Source of the DNA: Hyphomicrobiales bacterium
GTDB lineage: Bacteria > Pseudomonadota > Alphaproteobacteria > Rhizobiales > Rhizobiaceae
Assembly: GCA_900473685.1 (NCBI GenBank)
Contig: UCNE01000009.1
Coordinates: 186,001-250,000, forward strand
Length of the DNA: 64,000 nucleotides
Reading direction: 5' to 3'
Numbering within the stretch: the first letter of the stretch is position 1; each line of letters starts with the position of its first letter. The notes beneath the pieces were generated by a model. It was not told the DNA's origin. It saw only the letters and a program-made list of their open reading frames with translations, and ran no database searches. A program made the translations under genes and the position numbers. Positions 17,927 to 26,793 of the stretch are shown here, in pieces.

Positions 17927-19801
17927 TTGCAAAATTTGTTCGGATTCAAGAAGCCTAACGGCTCCGTGATAGCCCGCTTTTGCGCCGCGGCAGCCCGTAA
18001 GGCGCCGCGTGTTCTCGCATCGCTTCTGATTGCAGCCTCCATGGTCACGCCTGGCTTTGCGCCGCCCGTCGAGGCGGCCGGCCAGACGCGAACGCTCAAG
18101 CTCTATTTCATCCACACCCAGGAAAAGGCATCGATCACCTTCAAGCGCAACGGCCGCTACGACGCCAAGGGCTTGCAGGAAATCAATCGCTTCCTGCGCG
18201 ACTGGCGCCGCAATGAGCCGACGAAGATGGATCCGCGTCTTCTCGATCTCGTCTGGGAAGTTTACCAGAAGAGCGGATCGCGCGATTATATCCACGTGGT
18301 TTCCGCCTACCGCTCGCCGGCCACCAACGGCATGTTGCGGTCACGCTCCAAGGGCGTTGCCAAGAAGAGCCAGCATATGCTCGGCAAGGCGATGGATTTC
18401 TATCTGCCCGACGTCAAGCTGAAGAACCTGCGTGAAATCGGCATGAAATTCCAGGTGGGTGGCGTCGGCTATTACCCGACGTCTGGTTCGCCGTTCGTGC
18501 ATATGGATGTCGGCGGCGTTCGCGCCTGGCCGCGCATGAACCGCAACGAACTCGTCCGGCTGTTCCCCGATGGCAAGACCCTGCACGTTCCGGCTGACGG
18601 CAAGCCGTTGCCGGGCTATGAACTGGCCGTTGCCGATTACAAGCGCCGTGTGGGCGCCAGCGGCATCGAAGTGGCCGGTGGCGGCGCCAAGGGTGCTGGC
18701 GACAAGGATACCACCAAGCGCAAGGGCAATCTGTTTGCCATGCTGTTCGGCGGCGGCGGCGGCGACGAGGATGAAGAACCCAACGCAATCGCCAGCGCCG
18801 ATCTCGAAGGCTCTGACGAACAGCCGGTTGCCAAGACAAAAGCAGCGCCGCAGACGCAGGTTGCCGCAGCAGAGCAGGCTCTGCCTGGTGTGGATAATTC
18901 CGTTGCACAGCCAGTTGCGCAACAGAAGGATGTTGCTGCTCCGGTTCCCGGTGTAAGGCCAGCCTTCAGGGATGCCGATGCCGGCATTCAGACGGCACTG
19001 GTTGCGCCGACCAGGGAAACGTCGCAGGAAGCCTGGGCAGCCGCCCTGCCGACACCTGCAGCGACGGCCGAGAGCGAATATGCCGATCTGGCCGCCTACA
19101 AGATTCCGGTGCCGCAGATGCTCGGCAAGCGTGGCTCGAACGGCGATGCAGGCAGCGATACGCTGATGGCCTCGACCGACCCGAATGCAGCGGTATTGCC
19201 TGAAGATGTCGCAGCCCTTGGCTTCGTCCCGGTTCCGGGCGCCCGGCCTGCAGGCGAAGACGCGCTGATGGCCGTGGCCGAAGCCAATGTTGCCGTTCCG
19301 TCGTTTGCCGAACGCGTACAGCCGCAGGCCGTCGCTTTGGCGCAGCAGCCGGTGGAAGCCGCTGCGCAGGCGCAGACGCGCGTTGCGCTGGCACAGCCGG
19401 CGCAGCAGGAGCAGCCGGTGGAAATGGCTGCGTTCGTGCCGCAATCGGGTGCCGCAGCGCGCGCTGCAGTGTTTGATGATGCTTTCGATGGCAATGTCGA
19501 AGCGCCTGCCAAGGGCAAGCGCCCGAAGAAGCAGGAGGCTGATGCCGCGACCCGTTCGTCCGTGCGTACCGAGCCGAAGCTGACCCAGCAGATCATTTCT
19601 TCCTGGGCGCTGACAAACGGCCGGATGGCGACCCTGTCGAAGCCGGTCAAGGCACCGCGTTTTGTCAGCAAGGCGTTGCGCGCCTCGCCGACGACGGTCT
19701 ATTCCGCAGGCTTCTCGAACGAAGCGGTTGCGGCCGACACGGCCCGGTTCAGCGGCACGGCAGTCAACTTCCTCGAAGTGAAGAAATTCAGCACCAACTG
19801 A
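17927..19801 (+). CDS. DUF882 (peptidase M15A-like) cell-wall protein with long C-terminal extension
   Basis: About 624 residues. An N-terminal export signal (RVLASLLIAASMVTPGFAPPVEA) is followed by a DUF882/YcbK-like domain (about residues 55-215) with SAYRSPATNGML, SQHMLGKAMDFYLPDV and FVHMDVGG, which hold the Zn-ligand His/Asp/His pattern of M15 murein peptidases. The remaining roughly 400 residues are Ala/Gln/Pro/Val-rich, low complexity, and probably disordered. There is no ATG at the 5' end; TTG at 17927 with GGGGA six bases upstream is preferred, TTG at 17903 is possible. Confidence 0.8.
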   Translation: MQNLFGFKKPNGSVIARFCAAAARKAPRVLASLLIAASMVTPGFAPPVEAAGQTRTLKLYFIHTQEKASITFKRNGRYDAKGLQEINRFLRDWRRNEPTKMDPRLLDLVWEVYQKSGSRDYIHVVSAYRSPATNGMLRSRSKGVAKKSQHMLGKAMDFYLPDVKLKNLREIGMKFQVGGVGYYPTSGSPFVHMDVGGVRAWPRMNRNELVRLFPDGKTLHVPADGKPLPGYELAVADYKRRVGASGIEVAGGGAKGAGDKDTTKRKGNLFAMLFGGGGGDEDEEPNAIASADLEGSDEQPVAKTKAAPQTQVAAAEQALPGVDNSVAQPVAQQKDVAAPVPGVRPAFRDADAGIQTALVAPTRETSQEAWAAALPTPAATAESEYADLAAYKIPVPQMLGKRGSNGDAGSDTLMASTDPNAAVLPEDVAALGFVPVPGARPAGEDALMAVAEANVAVPSFAERVQPQAVALAQQPVEAAAQAQTRVALAQPAQQEQPVEMAAFVPQSGAAARAAVFDDAFDGNVEAPAKGKRPKKQEADAATRSSVRTEPKLTQQIISSWALTNGRMATLSKPVKAPRFVSKALRASPTTVYSAGFSNEAVAADTARFSGTAVNFLEVKKFSTN

Positions 19802-19821
19802 AAAAGTCGGTGAAACAACAG

Positions 19822-19851
19822 AAAAAGCCCGCTGGCGACAGCGGGCTTTTT
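19822..19851 (+). terminator. rho-independent terminator after the DUF882 gene
   Basis: Perfect 13-base stem (AAAAAGCCCGCTG at 19822-19834 with 19839-19851), four-base loop and T-run, 20 bases after the stop codon. Confidence 0.9.
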
Positions 19852-20091
19852 GCATTTTCTCGACCCCGCTTTGATGCTCCGGCATCACACGAACGTGTGG
19901 AGGATGTGTAGGCCTGGGCGGCTTTCTACCGTCTGCACATATGGCGAAAGCATATCCACCTTCCTATATTGCCGTTATCTCTTTCGCCGGCCACGTGTTT
20001 CATCGCTCGCTGCAGTTTTCTGTGCGACGTGTTACGCAAGCAATGGAAGCCGGAAAAGACGATCCCGTAGAAGCGGACAAGGAGTGTGCGA

Positions 20092-20541
20092 ATGCCGAAG
20101 TACAGCAAGACCCCCGAAGCGATTGCGAAATTGTCTCCGGAGCAGTATCGCGTCACGCAGGAGAATGGCACGGAACGGCCGGGTACCGGCCAATATAACG
20201 ATAACAAGAGGCCGGGCATCTATGTCGATATCGTTTCCGGCGAACCGTTGTTTGCCTCATCCGACAAGTATGAATCCGGTTGCGGCTGGCCGAGCTTTAC
20301 CAAGCCGATCGAGCCGGCCCATGTCGCCGAACTGCGCGATGCGTCGCATGGAATGGTTCGTATCGAGGTGCGATCGGCCCATGGCGACAGCCATCTTGGT
20401 CATGTGTTTACCGATGGTCCACGCGATCGCGGCGGACTTCGCTACTGCATCAATTCGGCCTCGCTCCGTTTTGTCCCGCGCGACGTGATGGAAGCGGAAG
20501 GTTATGGTGACTATCTCGCACAGGTGGAGGATATCCGATGA
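20092..20541 (+). CDS. msrB: peptide-methionine (R)-S-oxide reductase
   Basis: 149-residue enzyme repairing methionine-R-sulfoxide in oxidised proteins. SGCGWPSF carries one Cys of the family's zinc site region and the C-terminal [15 protein letters not shown] carries the catalytic Cys. [10 protein letters not shown] is also typical. ATG at 20092 is chosen because AAGGAG lies seven bases upstream; a GTG at 20086 is too close. The stop overlaps the msrA start by four bases, so the two repair enzymes are translationally coupled. Confidence 0.95.
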   Translation: MPKYSKTPEAIAKLSPEQYRVTQENGTERPGTGQYNDNKRPGIYVDIVSGEPLFASSDKYESGCGWPSFTKPIEPAHVAELRDASHGMVRIEVRSAHGDSHLGHVFTDGPRDRGGLRYCINSASLRFVPRDVMEAEGYGDYLAQVEDIR

Positions 20542-21056
20542 CAACCGAACGCGCAGTATTGGCCGGCGGCTGCTTCTGGGGCATGCAGGACCTCATTCGC
20601 CGTTATGATGGCGTAATCGATACCCGGGTGGGTTACACCGGTGGCGACGTTAAAAATGCGACCTACCGCAACCATGGCAGCCATGCCGAAGGCATCGAAA
20701 TCACCTTTGATCCCGCGCGGATCAGCTATCGCGATCTCTTGGAATTCTTCTTCCAGATCCACGATCCGTCGACGGCCAACCGGCAGGGCAATGACCGAGG
20801 CACCAGCTATCGCTCGGCGATCTATTATACCAGCGACGAGCAGAAGCGCGTCGCGGTTGAAACGATCGCCGATGTCGATGCCTCCGGGCTGTGGCCGGGC
20901 AAGGTGGTGACGGAAGTGGAGCCCGTCAGCGATTTCTGGGAAGCCGAGCCCGAGCACCAGGATTACCTGGAGCGGCTCCCGAATGGCTATACCTGCCATT
21001 TCATCCGTCCGAGCTGGAAACTGCCGCGCCGTGAAAAGAGCAGCGACGCTGCCTGA
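20538..21056 (+). CDS. msrA: peptide-methionine (S)-S-oxide reductase
   Basis: 172-residue enzyme reducing methionine-S-sulfoxide, complementing MsrB. The catalytic GCFWG motif is at residues 11-15, with [16 protein letters not shown] and [15 protein letters not shown] as further family blocks. Normal length. The start ATG overlaps the msrB stop (ATGA). A strong terminator follows at 21102. Confidence 0.95.
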   Translation: MTTERAVLAGGCFWGMQDLIRRYDGVIDTRVGYTGGDVKNATYRNHGSHAEGIEITFDPARISYRDLLEFFFQIHDPSTANRQGNDRGTSYRSAIYYTSDEQKRVAVETIADVDASGLWPGKVVTEVEPVSDFWEAEPEHQDYLERLPNGYTCHFIRPSWKLPRREKSSDAA

Positions 21057-21101
21057 GGCAAAACCCGTTCACGGCTTGGCTTTGACGTATTTTTAAAATG
21101 A

Positions 21102-21130
21102 AAAAAGGCCGGTGATGAACCGGCCTTTTT
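21102..21130. terminator. bidirectional terminator between msrA and gapR
   Basis: Perfect 12-base stem AAAAAGGCCGGT (21102-21113) with 21119-21130, five-base loop, A- and T-runs on both sides. It lies between convergent genes. Confidence 0.9.
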
Positions 21131-21157
21131 GGCGTTTGATACCAACCGTATTGACGA

Positions 21158-21421
21158 TTATTCGGCGTCCGGGGCTTCGATCATGCCCAGTGCGGCGAGA
21201 TAGGTGTCGAGGATCGCTTCCTGTTCGGCGCGCTCGTCCTTGTCCTGCTTGCGGATGGCGATGACCTTTTTCAGGATCTTCGTGTCGAAGCCCGTGCCCT
21301 TTGCTTCGCCGTATACATCCTTGATGTCGTCGGCGATGGTCTTCTTTTCTTCTTCCAGCCGTTCGATGCGCTCGATGAACGAACGAAGCTGGTCGCGTGC
21401 GACGCCGTGGGCATCCGACAT
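21158..21421 (-). CDS. gapR: GapR-type nucleoid-associated protein (DUF2312)
   Basis: 87-residue DUF2312 protein. The segments [22 protein letters not shown] and [19 protein letters not shown] match Caulobacter GapR closely, an essential protein that clamps overtwisted DNA ahead of replication and transcription machinery. The long N-terminal helix and basic [14 protein letters not shown] stretch are DNA-binding in the solved protein. The start at 21421 has AAGGAG upstream; an earlier codon at 21448 lies before that site. Confidence 0.9.
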   Translation of the reverse strand: MSDAHGVARDQLRSFIERIERLEEEKKTIADDIKDVYGEAKGTGFDTKILKKVIAIRKQDKDERAEQEAILDTYLAALGMIEAPDAE

Positions 21422-21560
21422 GGTGTTCTCCTTGTTGGGGGATATCAATGAGAGTGGGACTGAATTTGTGAGGCTGTGACCTGCCGCGAAGTGCGGCTAA
21501 GGTCAAGTGACATTGCGTAACATCGGGCGAATTTCCGGCCTGAGCGGGCGATGGGGAACG

Positions 21561-21866
21561 TTATTCCTTGGGCTTGCTCGCTTCAAAAGTGGCTTTTTGT
21601 TCGCCCGACGCCTCGCGCTGGTTGAGCGCCCGCCATTCCTCGTAAGGCATGCCGTAGACGATCTCGCGTGATTGTTCCTTGTCCATCGGGACGCCGGCGG
21701 CGTTGGCTGCGTCGCGATACCAGTTCGACAGGCAGTTGCGGCAAAAGCCGGCCAGGTTCATCAGGTCGATATTCTGCACATCGCTGCGTTCGCGCAAGTG
21801 GGACACCAGGCGGCGAAAGGCGGCGGCCTCGAATTCGATCTGTTGCTGTGGTGTGAGGTCGCTCAT
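21561..21866 (-). CDS. DUF1244 family protein
   Basis: 101-residue protein of the DUF1244 family. The conserved core is AFRRLVSHLRERSDVQNIDLMNLAGFCRNCLSNWY followed by IVYGMPYEEW. Two Cys (CRNC) could bind metal; this is inference. It lies 20 bases downstream of the N-formylglutamate amidohydrolase gene on the same strand and is probably co-transcribed with it. Function is unknown; the family is common in Proteobacteria. Confidence 0.88.
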   Translation of the reverse strand: MSDLTPQQQIEFEAAAFRRLVSHLRERSDVQNIDLMNLAGFCRNCLSNWYRDAANAAGVPMDKEQSREIVYGMPYEEWRALNQREASGEQKATFEASKPKE

Positions 21867-21886
21867 CGTCGGTCTCTTTTCAATTC

Positions 21887-22681
21887 TCAGAACGTGTAGG
21901 GTCCGGTGCGCGACGGATAGCGCCTGATTTCGTGCAATTCGGGGCGGGTATTCAAATTTTCAAGGATAGGCCCAAGCCGGGCATCCCATTGGGCAACGCC
22001 GCTATCGTCGCCGATCAGGTCCTGGCGCACCTCGATCAATGCGTGGGCGAGGCCGGTTTCCATGCAATGGCGGAACATCGTATCGCCGCGCAGCGCGCCG
22101 TCATAGGGTTCGTTGTCGCCGACAACGATGTCACCGGCAACCTCAAGGGCTTCGATCAACGGGGTCACCGCGCGCGGGTCGCTGTCCCAGAGGACGGCTG
22201 CATGCCAGGGACGGGCCACGCCCTTCCACGCCGGTGTATAGGAGTGGATGGAGATAACCAGCGGTGCCGTGCCAGTTGCAGCACTGACATCGGCGATCGT
22301 CTGCGAGACGGCACGGTGATAAGGCCGGTGGAAACGGTTGAGGCGGTTTTCCCATTCCTCCGGCGTTATCGGGTGATTGCCGGGAATGATGGCGCCGTCG
22401 GATATTTTCATGATCAGCGTCGGATCGTCTTCGCCGCGGTTCGGATCGATCAGCAGCCGTGAAAATCGGCTGAGCACGGCGGGAACGCCAAGCCGCGCCG
22501 CCAGCCGCCGGACCAGAGCCTCGACACCGATATCATAGGCGATATGACGGGCAAACGCACTTTCCGGAAGGCCGAGCCCGCCGTATTCGGCTGGTAGGCG
22601 GTTGGTGGCATGATCGGCAAGCAGCACAAGTCCGGCCGCATTGTTTCCTGCAATGATCTCGAAAGGCGATGTTTCCGGCAT
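21887..22681 (-). CDS. N-formylglutamate amidohydrolase family protein
   Basis: 264-residue member of the N-formylglutamate amidohydrolase family (HutG-type zinc hydrolases). Typical segments are VLLADHATNRLPAEYGGLGL, HIAYDIGVEALVRRLA, SRLLIDPNRGEDDPTLI and VISIHSYTPAW. The classical enzyme hydrolyses formylglutamate in histidine use, but no hut genes are nearby, so the substrate is uncertain. First gene of a pair with the DUF1244 gene. Confidence 0.87.
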   Translation of the reverse strand: MPETSPFEIIAGNNAAGLVLLADHATNRLPAEYGGLGLPESAFARHIAYDIGVEALVRRLAARLGVPAVLSRFSRLLIDPNRGEDDPTLIMKISDGAIIPGNHPITPEEWENRLNRFHRPYHRAVSQTIADVSAATGTAPLVISIHSYTPAWKGVARPWHAAVLWDSDPRAVTPLIEALEVAGDIVVGDNEPYDGALRGDTMFRHCMETGLAHALIEVRQDLIGDDSGVAQWDARLGPILENLNTRPELHEIRRYPSRTGPYTF

Positions 22682-22788
22682 ACAGTATCAACTCGTTTGG
22701 CTCTTGACGGAATTTGATGACACGCTGTGCTGGCAATCGCAAGACAATGGCGGATTTACGATATTCCCGGCGACAAAAAGCCGGATAT

Positions 22789-22796
22789 AATCGATT
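22789..22796. promoter_or_regulatory. CG-centred near-palindrome upstream of the pykA operon
   Basis: AATCGATT, within TATAATCGATTAGA, 69 bases before the start of the DUF1036-pykA operon. The same core occurs upstream of tkt (58336) and a variant pair upstream of fbaB (53165-53191). The core has the CG centre typical of LacI-family operators. Assignment as an operator is an inference. Confidence 0.4.
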
Positions 22797-22864
22797 AGAC
22801 TTACGTTGACATTCGAGCCTCATCGTCGCAAGAAAGTGCCTCGACAAATTGCAACGGAGACCCA

Positions 22865-23350
22865 TTGGAAACCGTGTCCAGATATCCTTTTTCCAGGCTG
22901 AATCTGCGGAGCTGGTCTTTAAGCGCTGTTCTCCTCTTCGTTCTGACCGCGTTTTCGCCGGCCCTGATCGCAAGTGAGGCCCGCGCCGAATTCCGGGTCT
23001 GCAATGGTACCCAAAATCTGGTCGGCGTCGCCATCGGCTATCGTGCCAAGGAAGGCTGGATCACCGAAGGGTGGTGGCAGGTTCCGGCGACCACATGCGC
23101 GACCCTGATCGAGGGCGAACTCCAATCACGATACTATTACCTCTATGCTGAAGATGCAGCTCGCGGTGGACGCTGGACGGGTGACGTCAATATGTGCGTC
23201 GCCGAAAACGAGTTCAAAGTGACCGGTGTGCAGGATTGCTTCGCACGCGGCTTCCAGCGGATGGGGTTCAAGGAATACGACACGGGGCGTCAGGGAAGCT
23301 GGATGGTTCAGTTGTCCGATACCCCCGGGACTCAAGAAAGCCATAACTGA
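22865..23350 (+). CDS. DUF1036 exported protein
   Basis: 161-residue exported protein. A signal peptide ends near SPALIASEARA, and the mature part is a DUF1036 domain: FRVCNGTQNLVGVAIGYRAK, GWWQVPATTCATL, YYLYAEDAARGG and the Cys-containing VAENEFKVTGVQDC. TTG at 22865 has ACGGAGA four bases upstream; GTG at 22874 is an alternative. Its stop overlaps the pykA start (TGATG), so pykA translation is probably coupled to it. Role unknown. Confidence 0.85.
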   Translation: METVSRYPFSRLNLRSWSLSAVLLFVLTAFSPALIASEARAEFRVCNGTQNLVGVAIGYRAKEGWITEGWWQVPATTCATLIEGELQSRYYYLYAEDAARGGRWTGDVNMCVAENEFKVTGVQDCFARGFQRMGFKEYDTGRQGSWMVQLSDTPGTQESHN

Positions 23351-24789
23351 TGAAGCGGAATAGAAAAGTCAAAATCCTCGCAACGCTTGGACCTGCATCC
23401 AGCGAAGAAGAGATGATCCAGAAGCTGCACGAGGCGGGGGCTGATCTTTTCCGGATCAACATGAGCCATGCGAGCCATGACATGATGCGCACGCTGATCA
23501 AGCGTATCCGCAATGTCGAGGCACGTTGCGGCCGTCCGATCGGTATCCTGGCCGACCTCCAGGGACCGAAACTGCGCGTCGGCAAGTTTGCCGCCGGCAA
23601 GGTTGATCTGGTTCCCGGCCAGACCTTTACGCTCGACAACAAGGACGAGCTTGGCGACGCAACCCGTGTCTACCTGCCGCATCCGGAAATTCTGGAATCG
23701 GTCAAGGCCGGCCACCGCCTGCTGATCGACGACGGCAAGCTGCACTTGCGCGCCGACAAGTCGGACGGCAAGAGCATCGTCTGCACCGTTATCGCCGGCA
23801 CCAAGATTTCCGACCGCAAGGGCGTCAGCCTGCCCGATACACTGCTCAGCGTCGGTGCCTTGACGGAAAAAGACCGTGCCGACCTCGACGCCGTGCTCGA
23901 AACTGATGATGTCGACTGGGTTGCCCTGTCGTTCATCCAGCGCCCGGAAGACCTGTCGGAAGTGCGCAAGGTCTCGCGTGGCCGCGTTGGCCTGATGTCG
24001 AAGATCGAAAAGCCGCAGGCGATCGAACGGATTGACGAGATCATCGAACTGTCCGACGCGCTGATGGTTGCGCGTGGTGACCTTGGTGTGGAAATGCCGC
24101 TCGAGGCCGTTCCCGGTCTGCAGAAGCAGCTGATCCGGGCCGCCCGCCGCGCCGGCAAGCCGGTCGTCGTCGCGACCCAGATGCTGGAATCGATGATTTC
24201 GGCTCCGGTCCCGACCCGCGCCGAAGTATCCGACGTTGCGACCGCCGTGTTCGAAGGTGCCGATGCGATCATGCTTTCGGCCGAATCAGCGTCGGGTGAC
24301 TATCCGGTGGAATCCGTGGCAACGATGGCTTCGATTGCCAGCAAGATCGAAACTGATCCGCATTATCCGGGTATCATCTACGCCCAGCGTACCCCGCCGG
24401 AAGCCACCGGCGCCGACGCGATTTCGCTGGCTGCCCATCAGATTGCCGAAACCCTGAATCTTTCGGCGATCGTCTGTTACACGTCCTCCGGCACGACCGG
24501 CCTGCGTGCGGCGCGCGAGCGTCCGCAGGTGCCGATCCTGGCGCTTTCGCCGGTTATCCAGACGGCCCGCCGTCTGTCCGTCGTCTGGGGCCTGCATTGC
24601 GTCGTTACCTCCGATGCGACCGATCTGGACGACATGGTCAACCGCGCCTGCCGCATCGTTGCGACGGAAGGTTTCGGCAAGCCTGGCGACCGGGTGATCA
24701 TCTCGGCCGGCGTGCCGCTTGGAACGCCTGGTGCGACCAACATGCTGCGCATCGCCTATATCGGCTCCGACGGCCTCAGCGGCGTCTGA
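23350..24789 (+). CDS. pykA: pyruvate kinase
   Basis: 479-residue glycolytic enzyme making pyruvate and ATP from phosphoenolpyruvate and ADP. Complete (beta/alpha)8 barrel with ADLQGPKLRVG, the catalytic block MSKIEKPQAIERIDEII, ARGDLGVE and the nucleotide site EGADAIMLSAESASGDYPVE, then the C-terminal regulatory domain. It overlaps the upstream DUF1036 stop by one base. An AATCGATT site upstream of the operon is shared with tkt. A terminator follows at 24811. Confidence 0.96.
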   Translation: MKRNRKVKILATLGPASSEEEMIQKLHEAGADLFRINMSHASHDMMRTLIKRIRNVEARCGRPIGILADLQGPKLRVGKFAAGKVDLVPGQTFTLDNKDELGDATRVYLPHPEILESVKAGHRLLIDDGKLHLRADKSDGKSIVCTVIAGTKISDRKGVSLPDTLLSVGALTEKDRADLDAVLETDDVDWVALSFIQRPEDLSEVRKVSRGRVGLMSKIEKPQAIERIDEIIELSDALMVARGDLGVEMPLEAVPGLQKQLIRAARRAGKPVVVATQMLESMISAPVPTRAEVSDVATAVFEGADAIMLSAESASGDYPVESVATMASIASKIETDPHYPGIIYAQRTPPEATGADAISLAAHQIAETLNLSAIVCYTSSGTTGLRAARERPQVPILALSPVIQTARRLSVVWGLHCVVTSDATDLDDMVNRACRIVATEGFGKPGDRVIISAGVPLGTPGATNMLRIAYIGSDGLSGV

Positions 24790-24810
24790 GACCAGCCATT
24801 GCTTGATAAA

Positions 24811-24843
24811 AGAAACCGCCGGAGCGATCCGGCGGTTTCTTTG
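24811..24843 (+). terminator. rho-independent terminator after pykA
   Basis: Perfect 13-base stem AGAAACCGCCGGA (24811-24823) with 24828-24840, GCGA loop, T-rich tail. It separates pykA from the convergent gene ending at 24860. Confidence 0.9.
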
Positions 24844-24859
24844 TTTATGGTCTCTCTGG

Positions 24860-25585
24860 TCAGATGGTGATGCTGACGGGGATCGCGACTGCCATGCCCG
24901 GTGTTCCGGCCGCCGAGCCGCCGCCGAGTGCGGCGCTCAATCCCTGAATGGCCTGGTCCAGGTTCGCGCCGGATTTCTGCGCTTCGCTTACGGCATTCTG
25001 ATCGGCATTTTTTTGTTCACGCATGCGGCGCACGGCTTCTTCGAGCAAGGCTTTGATCTCCTGCGCCACCGCCTTGAATTCCTCAAGCGTCTTGCGATCG
25101 TCAGCCGAGGTGGTCTTCTGCTGGGTGGCGTCCTTCATCGTGTCCTGGTAGGCCTTCTGGGCAAAGGACATGTCGTCTTCTGTGCTGCCGGCAGTCCCGG
25201 CTGTTTCGGGCTGCCCACTCAGCGCCGCTGTGACCCCTGCCGTGTTGGCCGCAGCCGCTCCGGTGGTTGATCCGGCCGAAACAGCCGAAGCAAAGTCCTT
25301 GGCGGCCGCGCCGACTTCGCGGGCCAGTTGGCTTGCTTGCCGTGCGAGGGTCTCTGGATCGAAATTCCAGCGGCGCAGAAACTCCAGCTGTTTCTTGGCG
25401 TCCTCCAGTCTCTGCTTGGCTCGCGCCTTGGTGGCGTCTGCATCTGCCTCGGCCGTGCTTTTGAGCATCTCAAGCGCCCGATCCCGCAAGCTTTGAATGC
25501 CGGCTGGCGGTTCTGCAGGTGCTGTCCCTGCCGCCGTAGCGGTTGTTCGGAAAGGATAGGATGAGCTGATGCCGCCGATTTGCAT
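24860..25585 (-). CDS. hypothetical Ala-rich coiled-coil protein
   Basis: 241 residues, family not recognised. The start at 25585 has GGAGG upstream. The N-terminus begins MQIGGISSSYPFRTTA without a cleavable signal. A charged coiled-coil stretch follows (about residues 30-75, ALEMLKSTAEADADATKARA), then an Ala/Thr/Gly-rich linker, a second helical Lys/Glu-rich segment (DRKTLEEFKAVAQEIKALLE) and a Gly-rich tail ending VAIPVSITI. Codon use matches its neighbours. Rhizobial genomes carry similar unstudied proteins. It is monocistronic. Confidence 0.75.
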   Translation of the reverse strand: MQIGGISSSYPFRTTATAAGTAPAEPPAGIQSLRDRALEMLKSTAEADADATKARAKQRLEDAKKQLEFLRRWNFDPETLARQASQLAREVGAAAKDFASAVSAGSTTGAAAANTAGVTAALSGQPETAGTAGSTEDDMSFAQKAYQDTMKDATQQKTTSADDRKTLEEFKAVAQEIKALLEEAVRRMREQKNADQNAVSEAQKSGANLDQAIQGLSAALGGGSAAGTPGMAVAIPVSITI

Positions 25586-25669
25586 GAAAGGCCTCCAGGT
25601 TGGGGCCGCACGTTGCAATCACAAGCTTGCATGGAGCTGTCTCGTTAGCGGATAAGCTGCTGAAATCAG

Positions 25670-26692
25670 CTAGTTTACCACTGCAATGCGGGCCTGCGCC
25701 TGCTCTGCCAGCCTATTCAGGTCGCGCTTCTTTCCGGCCAGCGATTCGATTGCGGCGATCGCGAGGTCCGTGACGATGTAATCCGGTTTATGGCCGAGAT
25801 TGTGAATCCGCAGCAATGTCGAGCCGGCGATATCCTCATGCAACTGGCGTGAATGGATTTCCGGCAAGACCACGCGGTCGGCATCGCCGGTGATGATCAC
25901 GGTCGGGGCCTTGATCTCCTTGTAGCGAGGCGAAACCCGCTTCACGTAATCCAGCAAGTTGGCGACATCGATGGCGTTGTTGCGAAAAGCGGCCGGTCGG
26001 ATGGCCAGATAGGCGGCGGTATCCTTGATATAGCTGTCAGGGCGTGGATTGGGCGCAAAGACATATCTGGTCGCCTTGTCGATCGAGGCAAGGCCGATGG
26101 ATGGCGCCACAAGCGTCGCAAACAGCCAGCCGAGCACAGGCGTTCTGGTGACGCTGTAATACCATTCGATGCCACCGGGCCAGGGGTGTGTGGCGGGGGA
26201 TAGAAACAGAAGGCCCGCCACCATGTCCTTGTGGTTCAGGGCGAAGGTTGCGGCAATCGCGCAACCGAAGGAATGGCTGATGATGATGGCCTTCTTGATG
26301 CCGCGTTTTTTCATCAACGCGGCGATCGCATCGGCCTGACCGTCGGGATAGGCATTCTGCGGGCCGCCGCGGTCTGAAAAGCCGAGCCCTGGACGGTCGA
26401 GGAACAGCATGTCGGCGCGGCCCTCGAGCTTGCTGCGGAACGCGACCATCGGGTCGCGCAGATTGGCGCTTGCCCCATGGATAAACACGAGTGTGGGCAG
26501 GTCCGCGTTTTCCGGGCGCGGTACATAGACGCTGTTCATCCGATAGCCGCCGACATCGATGCGCTCGCCGGCATTGGGATTGTCGCGTTCGAAGGCCGAC
26601 GCCTGATAGGCGCTGAAACCGAATCCGGTGCCGAGAGCGGCAAGGAAGAGGGAAATAATCAACAGCACGACTTTCCGGTAAACCAAATGCAT
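25670..26692 (-). CDS. membrane-anchored alpha/beta hydrolase
   Basis: 340 residues. A single N-terminal hydrophobic segment (VVLLIISLFLAALGTGFGFS) anchors or exports the protein. The hydrolase part has the oxyanion strand LVFIHGASANLRDPM, the nucleophile elbow ISHSFGCAIA (Ser), the acid in ITGDADRVV (Asp) and the base in IHNLGHKPDYI (His), giving a full triad. Substrate unknown; epoxide hydrolase- or lipase-like families are the closest. Single gene, about 100 bases downstream of the TPR protein gene. Confidence 0.87.
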   Translation of the reverse strand: MHLVYRKVVLLIISLFLAALGTGFGFSAYQASAFERDNPNAGERIDVGGYRMNSVYVPRPENADLPTLVFIHGASANLRDPMVAFRSKLEGRADMLFLDRPGLGFSDRGGPQNAYPDGQADAIAALMKKRGIKKAIIISHSFGCAIAATFALNHKDMVAGLLFLSPATHPWPGGIEWYYSVTRTPVLGWLFATLVAPSIGLASIDKATRYVFAPNPRPDSYIKDTAAYLAIRPAAFRNNAIDVANLLDYVKRVSPRYKEIKAPTVIITGDADRVVLPEIHSRQLHEDIAGSTLLRIHNLGHKPDYIVTDLAIAAIESLAGKKRDLNRLAEQAQARIAVVN

Positions 26693-26793
26693 CAGTCACT
26701 CTTCCGCGTGTTTGTACAATCGGCCTGTTGGGGTGGACCGATTATCGTCCGATACGAGGAAGAGGGCGCAACGGTTTCGCCGGGCAATCCGAA

